From contig NZ_SMKL01000014.1 of the NCBI RefSeq assembly GCF_004348545.1, forward strand, positions 1 to 64,000: a DNA stretch of 64,000 nucleotides, in the 5' to 3' direction. The stretch comes from Jiangella ureilytica. GTDB taxonomy: Bacteria; Actinomycetota; Actinomycetes; Jiangellales; Jiangellaceae. The position numbers were made by a program, and so were the translations under genes. Below, piece after piece: positions 63,764-64,000 of the stretch; the stretch's first letter is position 1; each line of letters begins with the position of its first letter. The notes under the pieces are model-generated. The model was given only the letters and a program-made list of their open reading frames with translations. It did no database searches and was not told the origin of the DNA.

Positions 63764-64000
63764 ATGAGCCAGCCGAAGGCGCCGCTCGCCGTCATCGCCG
63801 CGTCCCTGCAGCGCGAGCGCCGGCGCACAGGGCTCTCGCTCGCGGAGGTCGCCCGCCGCGCCGGCATCGCGAAGTCGACGCTGTCGCAGCTCGAGTCCGG
63901 CGGCGGCAACCCGAGCGTCGAGACACTGTGGGCGCTGAGCGTCGCACTGGACGTGCCGTTCGCCCAGCTCTTCGAACCGGCCAGGCCGCGCGTGCAGGTG
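63764..64000 (+). CDS. XRE-family regulator (partial, runs off window)
   Basis: 79 residues visible: LAVIAASLQRERRRTGLSLA, then EVARRAGIAKSTLSQLESGG and NPSVETLWALSVALDVPFA, a helix-turn-helix at about 12-66. In relatives of this start a cupin sensor domain follows, and regulator-AzlCD pairs are common, so it probably controls azlCD; the rest lies outside the window. A start at 63716 would put coding sequence over the palindrome, so 63764 is preferred. Confidence 0.82.
   Translation, partial: MSQPKAPLAVIAASLQRERRRTGLSLAEVARRAGIAKSTLSQLESGGGNPSVETLWALSVALDVPFAQLFEPARPRVQV

Overview
The window is from the chromosome of a high-GC, mycothiol-producing actinobacterium. Third codon positions are almost always G or C, GTG and TTG starts are frequent, and ATGA stop/start overlaps are common. 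It carries mshC, an F420-type luciferase-like oxidoreductase and several actinobacteria-only families (DUF3090, TIGR03843-like, DUF5703, DUF5937). A Jiangellales-like genome would fit, but that placement is inference. There is no prophage, CRISPR array, rRNA or recognisable tRNA.

Layout. 1-4980: a long hairpin, an M50 protease with CBS domains, a RecB-like nuclease, a three-TM HAAS-type protein behind a decayed PadR gene, and a first NarL-type two-component pair. 4970-8960: a GNAT and a MacB/FtsX-type ABC exporter. 9016-14749: a five-gene oligopeptide/dipeptide ABC importer on the minus strand. 14931-22274: a HAD phosphatase, a cysteine-less HesB-like protein, a triplicated hairpin repeat, metH, a PAC2 protein, an AbiEi/DUF559 gene framed by a perfect 49-bp inverted repeat, and mshC. 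22272-35976: a neighbourhood resembling the Rv2119-Rv2141c region of Mycobacterium tuberculosis (recalled, not searched): mshC, a kinase-like TIGR03843 protein, DUF3090, histidine phosphatase, uppP, LLM oxidoreductase, DUF5703 and an M20 peptidase, interleaved with an M23 peptidase, an APH-type kinase, a tiny secreted DREY-repeat peptide and an LPDTG surface protein.

35299-48711: a drug-type ABC transporter with a YqeB-like partner and a divergent two-component pair, an acetyltransferase, an MMPL exporter, a third two-component pair, a GH1 beta-glucosidase, and a small XRE/DUF2178 operon with two matching operators facing a DUF4177 gene. 48869-53287: a DUF5937/ArsR regulator split by a frameshift, a Tat-exported protein and a large XRE-NB-ARC-TPR regulator. 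53825-64000: a secreted endonuclease/exonuclease/phosphatase, a TetR with an internal PDRLA repeat facing a VOC protein, a cN-II-type nucleotidase, an unannotated 27-residue peptide, a CPA2 antiporter fused to a UBP zinc finger, a LysE exporter, a pyridoxamine-phosphate-oxidase-like protein, a VapBC pair, AzlCD and the start of an XRE regulator cut by the window end.

Themes. Three NarL-type histidine kinase/regulator pairs each sit near transporters. Many operons face each other with inverted-repeat operators between them. The best candidates for something undescribed are the inverted-repeat-bounded DUF559 cassette, the two tiny peptides (DREY-repeat and 27-aa), the split DUF5937 regulator, the antiporter-UBP fusion with its shortened regulatory subunit, and the kinase-like/DUF3090/phosphatase trio next to mycothiol synthesis.
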